A DNA stretch of 64,000 nt. Source: Plenodomus lindquistii (lineage: Eukaryota; Ascomycota; Dothideomycetes; Pleosporales; Leptosphaeriaceae). The position numbers and the translations under genes were made by a program. The stretch covers positions 620,001 to 684,000 of the forward strand of contig JANUWI010000019.1 of the NCBI GenBank assembly GCA_025504975.1, given 5' to 3'. Position 1 is the first letter of the stretch, and the number at the start of each line of letters is the position of its first letter. Shown here piece by piece: positions 12,093 to 22,688 of this stretch. The notes beneath the pieces were generated by a model. That model did not search any database. It was given only the letters and a program-made list of their open reading frames with translations, and was not told where the DNA came from.

Positions 12093-13178
12093 GCGGAGAT
12101 CTGTCTGAAGCGAGACAGTAAACCGAGGCCTCAAATTTATTTGCATGATGGCATTTCTGAAGCGGCATTTTGGGAGTTAGCAGCATATACATGGTGTTCA
12201 GCCTAGATCTGAGTAGACATGGAGACGAAAAGCTAGCAATGTAAATTTTCACGCTAAAAAGCGAAAATCTTTAAGCTACATAATTCACATAACACGATGC
12301 ATCAATTCTGGTAGTACACCATGGGACAGGTCTCTTCATCACCATCGTACATACGAATCAAAATTTGAGAACGCACCACGTCAATCCCGCGATCAAGGCC
12401 CGATACCATCACCGCAGACACACCACAAAAGCTGGGGTACAGCGCCCACCCGAACACGATTGAGGAAACCCAAGTCATGTCCCCACCCCCACGAACATAA
12501 TCCCTCAAACCCCCCAGCCATCGCCAACCCATACCACCCAGCATTGCGTTCTGAGCCGTAGTGGCAACGGCTACCTTCGCATGTCACCGACCCTGCACTC
12601 CTACCAGTGACTAATAAAAGCGGGTCGTCATGCAGTACCCCGGAGTTTCTCCGCGCCTTTTGACAACGCTAGATCTTTCTGCCGTGCTTCTAAGCAGGAC
12701 CTGGGGAACGGGTAGTTCCCGCTGCGTCACAGCGAAAGGAGGATAGGGTAGGTTGAGGGAGGATGGAAAGGTGGAAGGAAGATGTGGCTCAAAGTGGTAG
12801 GAGGTTCCTGCGCGGAAAGATATACCTACTGCATCTGGATTGGTTCGGATGGTGAAGCCGGGGTTGGGCCGAATATGCCGATGTACGGCCGATTGACGCT
12901 GGGCACGTTACTACAGTGGATGCTCATTGCTATGGTAATGGGAAGGGTGTCAGAATAATATGATCGCTTTGAGGAGAATGAGTTTGGCTGTCTGAAAGAA
13001 GTGAAATTGATAGTAGAAGATGAACCAGAAATCCCGAATTTCATTCGTGACTGCCCCGCTCCATAGATCACGGGAACTGAAGTCAACGACAAGGATCTGA
13101 TAGCAGCTAACTACCGTACAACAACATCAACAAGCCCCCAGGAGTATTACCACTGCCAAATCTCAAGTATCGCCAACA
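12093..13178. other. intergenic, no gene seen
   Basis: Between permease stop and aldehyde dehydrogenase start. Contains a purine-rich run (12735-12785) on the plus strand. No supported ORF. Confidence 0.4.
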
Positions 13179-14794
13179 ATGGCAGACCCCATCCAACTCA
13201 CCGCCCCCAACGGCCGCACCTGGCTCCAACCAACCGGCCTCTTCATCGCCAACGAATTCGTCCCATCTTCCTCCCCCACCAACAAAGTCAACACCATCGA
13301 CCCCGCGACCGAGAAGGAGATATGCAGCGTCGCAGCCGCCACACCACAAGACATTGATAAAGCCGTGAAAGCCGCCAAAACGGCTCTCAAAGACCCCTCA
13401 TGGAAGAGTCTCGATGTCACAGAGCGGGGACGCCTGATGTTGAAGCTCGCAGATCTGATAGAGGAGAATAAGGAATTACTTGCTACGATCGATGCTTGGG
13501 ATAACGGTATACGCCTTCTTTCTATTCACCCTTTGACTGTACTCTCTCCTTCGAATCTCTCCACCACACTCTACCCTTCAAATCCTTTTAAACGCCCCTC
13601 CTAACTCCTCCCCCCTCACTCCCAGGGAAACCCTATCACATAGCCCTCACCGAAGACCTGCCTGAAAGCTTCCACACAATCCGCTACTACGCTGGGTGGT
13701 CCGACAAACTCCACGGGCACACTATCCCCACGACCCCCCAAAAGCTAACCTACACGCTCCGCCAACCCATCGGCGTAGTCGCCCAAATCATCCCCTGGAA
13801 CTACCCCCTCAGCATGTGCTGTTGGAAACTCGGTCCGGCATTGGCAACAGGGTGTACGGTTGTTCTGAAGCCCGCTGAGCAAACACCACTGTCTGCTTTA
13901 GTTCTCGCGGGTCTGATCAAGGAGGCGGGCTTTCCGGCTGGCGTGGTAAATGTGGTGAATGGATTTGGCGCGGAGGCGGGGGATGCGTTGGTGAAGCATG
14001 CGGGGGTGGATAAGGTTGCGTTTACGGGGTCCACGGGAACGGCTGAACGGATTATGAAGGGTGCGGCTGTGGGGTTGCGGAATATCACGTTGGAGACGGG
14101 GGGGAAGTCGCCGTTGTTGGTATTCGATGATGCGGATTTGGTGCAGGCGGTTAGGTGGAGTCATGTTGGTATTATGTCGAATCAGGGGCAGATTTGTACG
14201 GCTACGAGTAGGATTCTGGTGCAGCGCACGGTTTTCGAGAAGTTTGTGAAAATGTTTAAAGAGCAGGTCAAGAGTGTGAGTGTGTTGGGGAATCAGTGGA
14301 GTGAGGGCACGTTTCAGGGACCCCAGGTTACGAAGCAGCAGTATGAGCGTGTGTTGTCGTATATTAATGTGGGGAAGGAGGAGGGCGCGACGCTGGTTGA
14401 AGGTGGGGAGAAGGCGGAGGGGAAAGGGTACTTTGTTAAGCCGACTGTGTTCACGTATGTTGCGCCGAGTATGAGGATTTGGAAAGAGGAGATTTTTGGG
14501 CCGTTTGTTGCAATTGCGACGTTTGAGACGGAGGAAGATGCTGTTGCTATGGCGAATGATACGGTCTATGGGCTCGGTGCGTCGGTGTTCACGAAGGATC
14601 TCGAGAGGGCGCATCGTGTGGCTGCTGAGATTGAAGCGGGCATGGTGTGGGTAAATAGCAGTCAAGACTGCGATTATCGCATACCATTCGGGGGTGTCAA
14701 GCAGAGTGGCGTGGGCAGAGAACTAGGGGAAGCGGGACTGGAGGCATACACGCAGGTCAAAGCTGTGCATGTGAATCTAGGGAACAAGCTGTAG
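13179..14794 (+). CDS. aldehyde dehydrogenase (NAD(P)+)
   Basis: Exons 13179..13506 and 13626..14794 (119-nt intron, GTATAC donor, TCCCAG acceptor); 498 residues, the usual length for cytosolic fungal aldehyde dehydrogenases. Landmarks in order: IIPWNYPLSM (cofactor-binding loop), FTGSTGTAERIM, LETGGKSP with the general-base Glu, NQGQICTATSR with the catalytic Cys, EEIFGPF, and the GGVKQSGVGRELG end block. It oxidises aldehydes to acids; the specific substrate cannot be told. Commonly LELGGKSP is seen, so Thr for Leu is a minor variation. The C-terminus NKL resembles but does not match a canonical peroxisomal signal. The coding strand is strongly C-rich up to about 13,900 and G-rich after it. 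Confidence 0.92.
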
Positions 14795-14932
14795 ATGTGT
14801 GACATTGTTGGATCGGACATGTAGCAGGTGGTTATAAGAATATGTATGATTTCAACAGCTGTCATGCGTCGTTGATCGAAGATAAAGATAGGCGTTCGTC
14901 GTGCTTGGCATCTAAATGACCAGCGAGGCCAT

Positions 14933-15312
14933 CTAGGAAGGGGTAACCATTGGGACACTAAGCGACACGGGGGCTGGGTCAGGGGTTTCGCGGTCAGTCT
15001 GAGAGTCTTTGCTAATGGGGAGTGAGACTTACCCGTGGGATTGGGAACGCGGGGAAAGATGCCTGTGGGAGCGGGACCACGGGGCCAGACGCGCGTGGGA
15101 GCACCAGTGCCGGAAACTGTGACTGTGGGAGCAGGGCCTGCAGGGAAGTCACGAGCGGGGAAAGGCGCAAGACCTCTGGAGAGCTTAACGAAAGCTCCAT
15201 GCTCAAAAACGGGAGCGGCAAAGGCACTGGAGATGTGTGAGTATGATGGCGCCGGCGAGGTGATAGAGGACTCTTACCCAGCGGCCATGATAGCAATGAC
15301 CGAGAAGCGCAT
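14933..15312 (-). CDS. small secreted protein, three exons, cysteine-free
   Basis: Not visible as one ORF. Exons are 15312..15278, 15226..15033 and 14973..14933, with introns starting GTAAGA and GTAAGT and ending CTCCAG and ACCCAG; phases agree and give 89 residues. Residues 1-15 (MRFSVIAIMAAGAFA) form a signal peptide with an A-x-A type cleavage site before APVF. The mature part (about 74 residues) is rich in Pro, Gly, Ala and Thr, has GPAPT twice plus a related GTGAPT, and contains no Cys. Secretion to wall or medium is inferred. It could be a cell-wall-associated or effector-like protein; no family recognised. Its 3' end faces the aldehyde dehydrogenase stop only 138 bases away. Confidence 0.7.
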
Positions 15313-15434
15313 GATGATGTTTATGTTTTGGTGTTTTGTTGGCAAGCAAGAATGAATGATGGGCTGCTGAAGCTAGTGATTGAAACAACAGAGAAGGACT
15401 GTGATGCTGATTGTAAATGTTTCTCAGGGCCTAC

Positions 15435-15441
15435 CTTTATA
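15435..15441 (-). promoter_or_regulatory. candidate TATA box of the small secreted protein gene
   Basis: TATAAAG on the minus strand, about 125 bases upstream of the ATG at 15312, a plausible core-promoter distance in a filamentous fungus. Confidence 0.35.
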
Positions 15442-17452
15442 CTTTAGCTGTCGTTTCCATCCCTGGCTCACTTTTCCATTGTTATCCATTGCATCTTCAC
15501 ATCTTGTGGAAAGACGTCAGTGCAATCTAGCACACCCGGCCCTTCTCGCAACCTGAGGCTGCACAGCATTGCTGATACAAGTCAAGCTGTGCCCCAAACA
15601 CGACTAGTGCAACAGACATAATCCAAAGTCGAAAAAGAATGGCGTGATGACTGTTTCTGAGTGGTCGGTATATCTGAAAGTATCCAGAATTCATCTGAGC
15701 CCCACGGGAAAGGTGGATTGAGATCGACAAAAGGTGAGCCAATGTACACACAAGTCGTAGGCACCAGGTTATCGAAACACCAGAGTTATGCCATCGGTGG
15801 TAACGGTCTTATCATCGGCACCGACACAGCCAGTCTCTAGAGTTGTTTATTTCAAGACGTCCAATGGTGAGTGGAAGACAGGACACAAAGTCCATGTCTT
15901 TTCGACGCGTCATCCCATGTCAAACCTCGGGGCTGGAAAAGCAAGTGACGGCATTGTGTTGCTTGACCAGTAACAACAACACAACCTTGAAATGCGACAA
16001 TCAATCGCCAACATGTTGGGATTTCCGAAACTCGACCTGGATACCGATGTGTGCCCGAGAAACAGTAAGCGCTAGAGATTCCTGAGAGCCTCAATGCGCC
16101 CGGTATTTGGAACGGCGTGGGATAGTCTTGAAAGAGAATGCGATGGCTGAGATATTTTGTACATCATTCAGAGCTTGACTGCTTTCGAGTGTACAGGGTA
16201 TTGACACATTAGATTACATGCCTGCTAGCTTTCGTATTAAACCGAAGTTGAGCGTACTAATGGTGAAAAGCAATCAGCGCAACGCTGTTACACCAATGGC
16301 TCGGTATCTTCTCGATATAATACGGAAGCTAGCAGGCATGTAATCCGATGTGTCTACACCCCGTAAAGACATGTCGCTCCAACCAAACCGGGGAGGCGAA
16401 GTGAATCGTCCGGCCTTCACTCACGGAAAACCTGCATTCTGTCGGCAAGATATCGTGTAAAAGCAGCAAGCTATCCACAGCGACTCTGCAGACAATCCCA
16501 CGGAGAACCAAGCGCGAGTAATCGTAGTCTTGCACCACATACGGTATAGTTCCGGTGTCCAGAGCCAGCAATAATTCGGGGAATCTGCCTAAGCTTCACA
16601 GAACCCAAGTCAGCCTGTCCCACACAGCAAGGCATAATGTCGTTGTAATAAGCTCAGCGACGCGACATTACCAAGCCACGTTGTGTGAGCGATAGATTGA
16701 GTGCTGACTGTGCATGACGACATCGCCGACGCGGTCGGCAGCAACGTTAATCACGCATCGAAGGCTCGAGCCAGCTGCTATTTTATCCCGCAGCCAAGTT
16801 GCTGTTGCAGCGAAGTAGATACGAAGCCGTTGGGGGTGACGTTGTGCATAAAATATTATGTCGTTGTTTTAAGCTCAGATCTTGCAGGCAGAGCCTCAGA
16901 GGGTGCGTGTTGGGAAGGCATGACGCGTCATTGGGCGATCAAAGTCCAAGTTGAGAAGCGATGCGCTTGCGTGATTGCGATGCGCGATGGGTTTGTTGAT
17001 CAGTGAGGATGTTTTGAGATGCGCAGTGTGCGGATTTGATGGAGTTTTGGTGGTGGTGAGGAAAGAGATGAGGAGAGGCGTGGGGAGTGATGACTTGGGA
17101 AGGCGCGCCGCAGGTGTTAGCACGTGATCAGCCGAGAAATGCACACCCGGGAGTGGAAGCGATGAACCAGACAATTATTATCATTCATTTTGTTCATTTC
17201 TTCGTACCAGGACATTGAATATAGACACCTAATCTACCAAGGCCTTCTACTACAAGACATTCGAGTAAACAAGCACGCCCGCCGATGCAATTACTGCGAC
17301 TCGATCACAGGCAATCGTCATATGACCCTTGAAGTCGAGACAAGATTCAATACCAGCTTTCTGTACCGACGTATATCACCTGTATCTTGACCCTTTCTCG
17401 TCACCATCAATCGCTCCAGCTCTCAAGTCTTGCCTCGCTGCGATGAGGGACA
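15442..17452. other. intergenic, contains one MITE-like element
   Basis: Two kilobases without a supported gene between the secreted-protein promoter and the 3' end of an F-box-like gene. Apart from the inverted-repeat element at 16192-16365, no structured feature seen. Confidence 0.45.
16192..16365. mobile_element. MITE-like element with about 45-bp terminal inverted repeats and TA flanks
   Basis: The left arm from 16194 (CAGGGTATTGACACAT, continuing to 16239) is mirrored by the right arm ending at 16363 (reverse complement starts CGGGGTGTAGACACAT). The core TTACATGCCTGCTAGCTT is identical in both arms, and nearly all of the mismatches between arms are C/T or G/A transitions. TA lies immediately outside each end (16192-16193, 16364-16365), the target duplication expected for Tc1/mariner or pogo-type elements. 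The interior (about 80 bases) has no coding capacity, so any mobility would be non-autonomous. Confidence 0.65.
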
Positions 17453-18244
17453 TTAGGGCGTACGAGCCGCTGCGCTCCTCAATGACTCCATATGTGCTCT
17501 GAGCCGTCGGTTGTCCTGCGCTCTAGCGAAGGCAGACTCCTCACGGTTGCTGCGCCCGAGCGCATCTTTATGAAAGTAGTTTGCAAGAAAGCGCTTCCAA
17601 TCGAACGACATCTTTGCCTCAACGAGCTCAATTTTCAATTCCGGAAGTATGAGCAGGCAAATCTGACCCGAGTAATCGAAGCTCCTGAGGTAAAGCAACG
17701 CGAGATCCTCGGTATCTGTTGCGCAATCCTTGTTTGCTCGATCTCGTATGAGGGCGATCAAACGTTCCCGGTCTCTCCGCTTATTTACCGAAAGAGTGCG
17801 TATATCATGATGCGGACCAGCCGCGTGAATGCGATCGATTGTCGCGATGTATACACGCTGATCGTCCTCGGCGTAGTGAGAGAGTTGCTTGATCTTGTAG
17901 GCCTGGCCACAGTTGCCGTACTCGAAAGGCGACGTGGTGCATAGCTTAGGAAGACGGGAACTCGTCATTTCCCTCTCAGCCTCCGCGCGCAAGAGCTGCG
18001 AGACAGGGCGGATGGTCATCCAAAGCGTACGAGCATCGACATGGGTACAGATCTCTCCCCAGAGCTCAGCAGGTAGCGCCGGGACCTTGATCGCGCGCAG
18101 GTGGGAGTGTGTTACTCTGGAATATCGTCATTAATAACTGGGTGCTGTGACGCAGTAAAAGATTCACAAAACTTACTGGACTCGTACATCACGACTATCG
18201 CTTGGAGCTGCTGCTTCGCCGTCTGTGGTAGAGAGATATGCCAT
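17453..18244 (-). CDS. F-box-like family 1 (subtype A) protein, intact
   Basis: Exons 18244..18177 and 18116..17453; the 60-nt intron has GTAAGT and ATTCCAG, and phases agree, giving 243 residues. Exon 1 encodes a short variable N-terminus (MAYLSTTDGEAAAPSD). Exon 2 starts just before the F-box-like helix (LPAELWGEICTHVDARTLW, RPVSQLLRAEAEREM), then QLSHYAEDDQRVYI, a divergent middle, LPELKIEL and the MSFDWKRFLANYF signature, ending in an Arg/Ala-rich tail. If the N-terminal motif binds Skp1, the protein would be an SCF adaptor; that is inference. Purine-rich and duplicated sequence lies in its upstream region. Confidence 0.8.
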
Positions 18245-18290
18245 GCTGGCGTATGGAAGACTCTGTCTTGTCGTGAACAAATAAGAGGCG

Positions 18291-18318
18291 AGGAGAGGAG
18301 AGGAGAGGAGAGGAGGAG
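18291..18318 (+). repeat. AGGAG microsatellite
   Basis: Perfect to near-perfect tandem AGGAG units, in the 5' region of the minus-strand F-box-like gene. Confidence 0.9.
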
Positions 18319-18379
18319 CGAAGTAAAGAACTTCAAGTAGCAGGTGAGGCATTTCCAAAGAAAATGTATGGCCTCTGGT

Positions 18380-18600
18380 CAGTGCGCCATTTCAAGTCGA
18401 GATGAAGGCGAGTCGACCACCGACTCCTTGAAGCCTCTGCTTCTGCTGACCCGGGCCATGACTGCTTTTAGAAGTGAGTCAGAGCGCCAACTAAAGTCAA
18501 CTCAAGTCAAGGTGAAGGCGAGATACACCACCAACTCCCCCAATCCCCAACATCCGCTTCTGCTTCTGCTGACCTGGACCCATGACCGTTGGTAGAAGTG
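18380..18600. repeat. imperfect tandem duplication of about 100 bp
   Basis: Unit 1 (18380-18476) and unit 2 (18480-18600) share in order: CAG[T/A]GCGCCA, TCAAGTC, TGAAGGCGAG, CACC[G/A]ACTCC, CTTCTGCTGACC, CCATGAC and TAGAAGTG. Unit 2 carries small insertions. Confidence 0.7.
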
Positions 18601-19064
18601 CATCACTGGCAGCTCTCGCCGGATTCGGGGTCGTTCATGCGCATAAGGTCTGCGATTCTGTGGAGAGGCTTGTATATAGTGGTGATGTGGACAATTTATA
18701 CGGAGAGTAAGAAGATAAAGATTGTATAGTCGGCTCATGTAAACACTGCAGCGAGGTAGTCGCGATCTCATCGCGCCTGCCTTCCAAAATTATCACGGCA
18801 CAAGCTATCCATGAGATCCAAGGCTGGCAACAAAATCCAGAAACTTACTTCGCATCCTGCTCTACTTGTACGATGTAGTGTTGGTGGTTTGGACCCAGCA
18901 AGTTCAAACTCACGTCTAGTTAATTTGCTTAGTCCTTATGTCAAACAATTATCTAGATAATTGTGGCTGCTTGGATAATATATCCAACCAGGCAACTCTT
19001 AGGCAGATTCATCATTCAAATCATTTCATTTCTATTCACTTGATTCGTTCCAACGGGTGTAGGT
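18601..19064. other. intergenic, no gene seen
   Basis: Between the upstream region of the F-box-like gene and the 3' end of the phosphatase gene. AT-rich near 18910-19030. No gene seen. Confidence 0.4.
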
Positions 19065-20773
19065 CTAATAAACCTCACCAAAACCCTTGCGATCCTGCTC
19101 TTTCATAGAGTCCACTTCGTCAGCCTGTACAGTCTCATCTCCCTTCGTAGCCTCGACCTGCTTATTCTCAACAACCATATCGCCTTTCCGTGCCTCTGGC
19201 AAGATGTTCCCATCGCCTTCCTCTTCGCCTTCATCCCCACCAGCTTCATCGCACGTCCCCTCCCCATCACCTAGCCTATCCGTCCTCTCACCCCTCCCCA
19301 TCCCACTCTCCTCCTTCCACCCCTTCTCCGTCTGCCGTCTCGCCAGTTTACGTTCCTTGCTCTGTTGTCGCTGCTTGCTACTTGCACGGAGGACTTTGCG
19401 ATGGCCGCTAATGTGCTGCATACCGGGGAAGTAATCGCTGTCATCTGAGAAACCTTCGCCAGGGGACTTGAGGGGTTGGAGATGGCGTAAGTGAGCTGCT
19501 GTGCGTGGCTGAGGGTGTGTGTGGGATCTTGGAACTGAAGATGCAGCTTCAGCGGTTTCATCGGAGCTAGACGTGTCGTTTGAGGCATCGTTGGGCGAGG
19601 CGAGGGCGGGCTCGATGATTTTGTTGCTGTGTTTGCGGGCGAGTTTGCCCGGGGTAGGTTCGGAAATTATGGGGGTTGGGTTAGTTTCTTGAGTGGTGAT
19701 GGCGGCGGCGTTGTCTTCCTTTTCGCTTTCGAGGGTCTCGAGAGGCGTGGCTGGTGGTGGTAGTTGGGTTGTTGCAGAAGTGGCTTGGTACTCCATGGTG
19801 TTCTTACGCATAGGTCGGCGTGGGTAGTTCACTTTGTCGTGGTCGCAGCCGTTGACGCAGCCACCCCAGCGGCGCGTGGGTATTGTTGGGGAAGAAGTGA
19901 GACCGAGTTGTCCTGCTGCACTAAGCGGGGTGGCTCTGGCGGATGTTGGGGTAGCGGCAGCTCCATCTTTTGCGGCTCTTCGTTTGAGTTCGGACCATGT
20001 CCGTAGCTCGTTTTCCAAAATATATCGACCGTTGTTCTCGCTGCGTTTCATAATGATGAATTCGCAATGATTGACATTTCGCAGATCCTCGAAGTACTCG
20101 ACGGACCAGTGATACCTTCATCACGTTAACAACGGTTACTACAAGATTGATGTGCCTGACTGTACCACTTCATGAGGAAAACCCTCGACATGAGCCCATG
20201 CGTGACCAGCACACACACGCTGGGGAAGTTGTCGTCCCCAAAACTCCTCCACAGGCTCTCGTTGAACCCACTGACACGATCGTACGCATCCGCTGCGCTC
20301 TCGCCGTCAGGTATTCTGTAGAAGAAGTGCCCGTAATCGGCGCGCTCCTGCCACATGCGCTCCATTTCTGCGCTGCATGGCTGGAAGTTGCCAAAGTCCT
20401 GTTCGCGGAGTCGCGGCTCTTCAAATACGGTGATTTTGTTGCGGGGAAAGGGCGAGGGCGTGGGATCGTCAGAGGTCAGGGTGCGCAGGATGCCCTCGGT
20501 GGTTTCGCGGGTGCGGCGGTAGGGTGAGGTGAAGAATTGGAGCGTGTCGTCTGGTTTGAGCATGGACCGAAGAGTGCGGCCGGCTTCTTCTGCCTATACA
20601 TGGCGGGTCAGTGGGCTGTGCGGAGGTGGTGGGGGTTGTATGGGGAAGCGGTATACCTGAGTCCAGCCATGTTGCGTGAGCTTTACGCGGTGATCGGGGA
20701 TGAACTGGTGTATGTCGCGGTTCTTGTTGCCTTCTGACTGGGCGTGCCGAATCAATATAATCATCTGCGCCAT
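19065..20773 (-). CDS. DET1: histidine phosphatase (phosphoglycerate-mutase-like), DET1 type
   Basis: Exons 20773..20657, 20593..20166 and 20115..19065 (introns of 63 and 50 nt), 531 residues. The catalytic histidine motif RHAQSEGNKNR is in exon 1. Exon 2 has FFTSPYRRTRETTEGI, LREQDFGNFQ, IPDGESAADAYDR and the second histidine in VLVTHGL; the intron-2 junction rebuilds KWYHWSVEYFEDLRNVNH, typical of the yeast Det1/YDR051C group. That family is an acid-phosphatase-like branch linked to intracellular sterol transport in yeast; the exact substrate is unknown. After about residue 200 a long Ser/Thr/Glu-rich tail (330 residues) is probably disordered. The start MAQMIILIRHA was chosen because the catalytic strand follows directly. 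Confidence 0.88.
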
Positions 20774-21297
20774 ACTCAGCAATTGGCCTTATCGAGATAA
20801 GAGTAAGTGGACCTACGCGGGGTTTCCCCATGGTGTAGATGGAGCTGTGTTATGCGGGTTTGTGTAGGTATAGAGTATGTGAGGCAATTGTGTAGCAGCG
20901 CCGCAGTGCAAAACGCAATCAATATTCGAGGGGCAGACGGCAGTGCGCGGTTTGTTGTTTCATGATGCCTTCTGAAGCGCATGGCGACTTGGTGGCGTGC
21001 ATGGTTCTTTCCGCCACCCGTAGCCACTTCCGCCGCCGCAAATTGTCAGCCATCCTCCGTCATCCACCGTCGACGATGTTTTGCTTACACACGCGTCACT
21101 CCTTCACCGCACACTCTCCCGCCCGGCCGAGTCCATCATCCGCTTCACCGCACCACGGCGACAGCACGTGATCTCACATCCACCTCATCGGCGAAACTAT
21201 AATCCCACGCGACGCGCCTACGCGCTCAACTCACGCGACTGCGACTGCGCTATAATTGCGCCTGCGACGCATTCGCCCACCACCACCACCACCCAAC
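20774..21297. promoter_or_regulatory. bidirectional promoter region
   Basis: 524 bases between divergent starts of the DET1-type gene and the PRKRIP1-like gene. GC-rich; a CACGTG lies near 21164. No other element resolved. Confidence 0.45.
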
Positions 21298-21915
21298 ATG
21301 TCTGAACCAATCCCCGAATCCATCCCCACATCCTCAGATCCGCGCTCCCACCGGCCCACCAAAAAGCGCGCTCTCCCCCGCACAGCCCTCTCAAACCAAG
21401 TCGAAGCCCTCTTCGCCAAGCCAGACCGGGACATCCAACTCCCCGGCTCCTCTTTGGCCAAATCCTCCGCTCTCCCCCCAGAAATCGTCGCCAATGTGCA
21501 GGGTTCCAGCGCTGGTGCTGGCAGCGGCGAGTTCCACGTCTATAAGGCGAGTCGGCGGCGGGAATACGAGAGGCTGAGGCTGATGGACGAAGAGGTGCAA
21601 AAGGAGGAGGACGAAAAGGAGTTTGCGAAGCGGAAGGAGGAGCAAGAGAAGAAGGATCGGGAGAAGACGGAGAAGAATCGGCTGAAGAGGGAGAAGGCAC
21701 GGCAAAGGAAAGAGAAGGCCAAGAAGGGCGGGAAGGGTGGTGAGGATAGTGGGAGGGAGGGAACGCCTGCGGCTGATGCGGAGGGCGGGAAGAGAAAGTT
21801 GGCACCGAGGACAAATGACAAGTCAAGTGCGGAGACAAAAGATGAGGATGCGAATGAGGGTGGCGAGGTCAAAAACGTAGAGGAGATCGGACTCGTCATC
21901 GAAGACGATGACTGA
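21298..21915 (+). CDS. PRKRIP1-like splicing-associated coiled-coil protein
   Basis: Single exon, 205 residues, start MSEPIPESI. The order of features matches the PRKR-interacting protein 1 family: an LPRTALSNQVEALF-type motif, then GSSAGAGSGEFHVYKASRRREYERL, then a long charged helix (DEEVQKEEDEKEFAKRK onward, about 60 residues of Glu/Lys/Arg), and an acidic end (VIEDDD). In humans the family member is a single long helix in the catalytically activated spliceosome; a nuclear splicing role here is inferred from the family. The composition switches from C-rich to G-rich about a third of the way in. Confidence 0.8.
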   Translation: MSEPIPESIPTSSDPRSHRPTKKRALPRTALSNQVEALFAKPDRDIQLPGSSLAKSSALPPEIVANVQGSSAGAGSGEFHVYKASRRREYERLRLMDEEVQKEEDEKEFAKRKEEQEKKDREKTEKNRLKREKARQRKEKAKKGGKGGEDSGREGTPAADAEGGKRKLAPRTNDKSSAETKDEDANEGGEVKNVEEIGLVIEDDD

Positions 21916-22688
21916 GAAACAAAACCCTCGGGGGGAACAAGACTTCACTTCACGCCAGGGCGACTATGCGATACCCTTTTCAATACACTAATTTCACTTC
22001 CAACACTGCCTGGCTACCTGGAAACAAGATCGCGTTGAACGAATGCGCGCCTCAGGATGGGACTGCCGTCATCCACTTATATTGGAACTTGTTATGTGGC
22101 TTGTTATGTTATGCTTTGTGAGTTGTAAGTGCCGTTGATGCACAGATGTCACGGCATTGAAAGAATGGCGCTAAGAGAGCCTTTGGTGGCTGAGGAAGGA
22201 GCTTGTCCACGTCGTGACTACCTAGAACTTTGCACTTCGACAACACATCTCCAACCCTTCATCTTCTCTTCTCTACATACCTGGCGCAAATTCTTCTTGC
22301 ACATCTTGGCTCATCATTCCGAAGTTCCTCGCATGCAGCAAACAAGCAATCGACACATGATGTATGGCCGCAATGGTCGAAGTGGCATGTGCGCCTGCTA
22401 CCTTCACCACGACTTGGACAGTCTTTACGCTTCTAGAGTCACATTCACAGCTCAACAATGGCCACATGGCCCCTGCACACTTTACTTGCGGCTTCAGAGG
22501 GCACAAGACCCGTGGGTATAAAGATCTTGACACTCTCCTGCGTTGAGTGCGACTCTCAACTAAAAGCGTTCGCCTCCCGTCTCTCGCCTCTCAACTCTCA
22601 ACCCAAGATCCACTGAGACACGACACGATAAGATACATAGGCGCCTCCACGCCACACAAACTACATCACGCACACCACGTTCAGCGCC
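21916..22688. other. intergenic, no gene seen
   Basis: 3' region of the PRKRIP1-like gene and promoter of the next F-box-like gene. A 130-codon ORF (22129-22521) has no ATG at its 5' end, no family features and atypical composition, so it is not called. Confidence 0.4.

Noticed and set aside
13898..14665. 255-codon ORF antisense to the aldehyde dehydrogenase
   Set aside because: Mirror of the strong codon bias of the real gene; no motif and no start context.
22129..22521. 130-codon ORF upstream of an F-box-like gene
   Set aside because: Does not begin with ATG, no recognisable domain, crosses the likely promoter.
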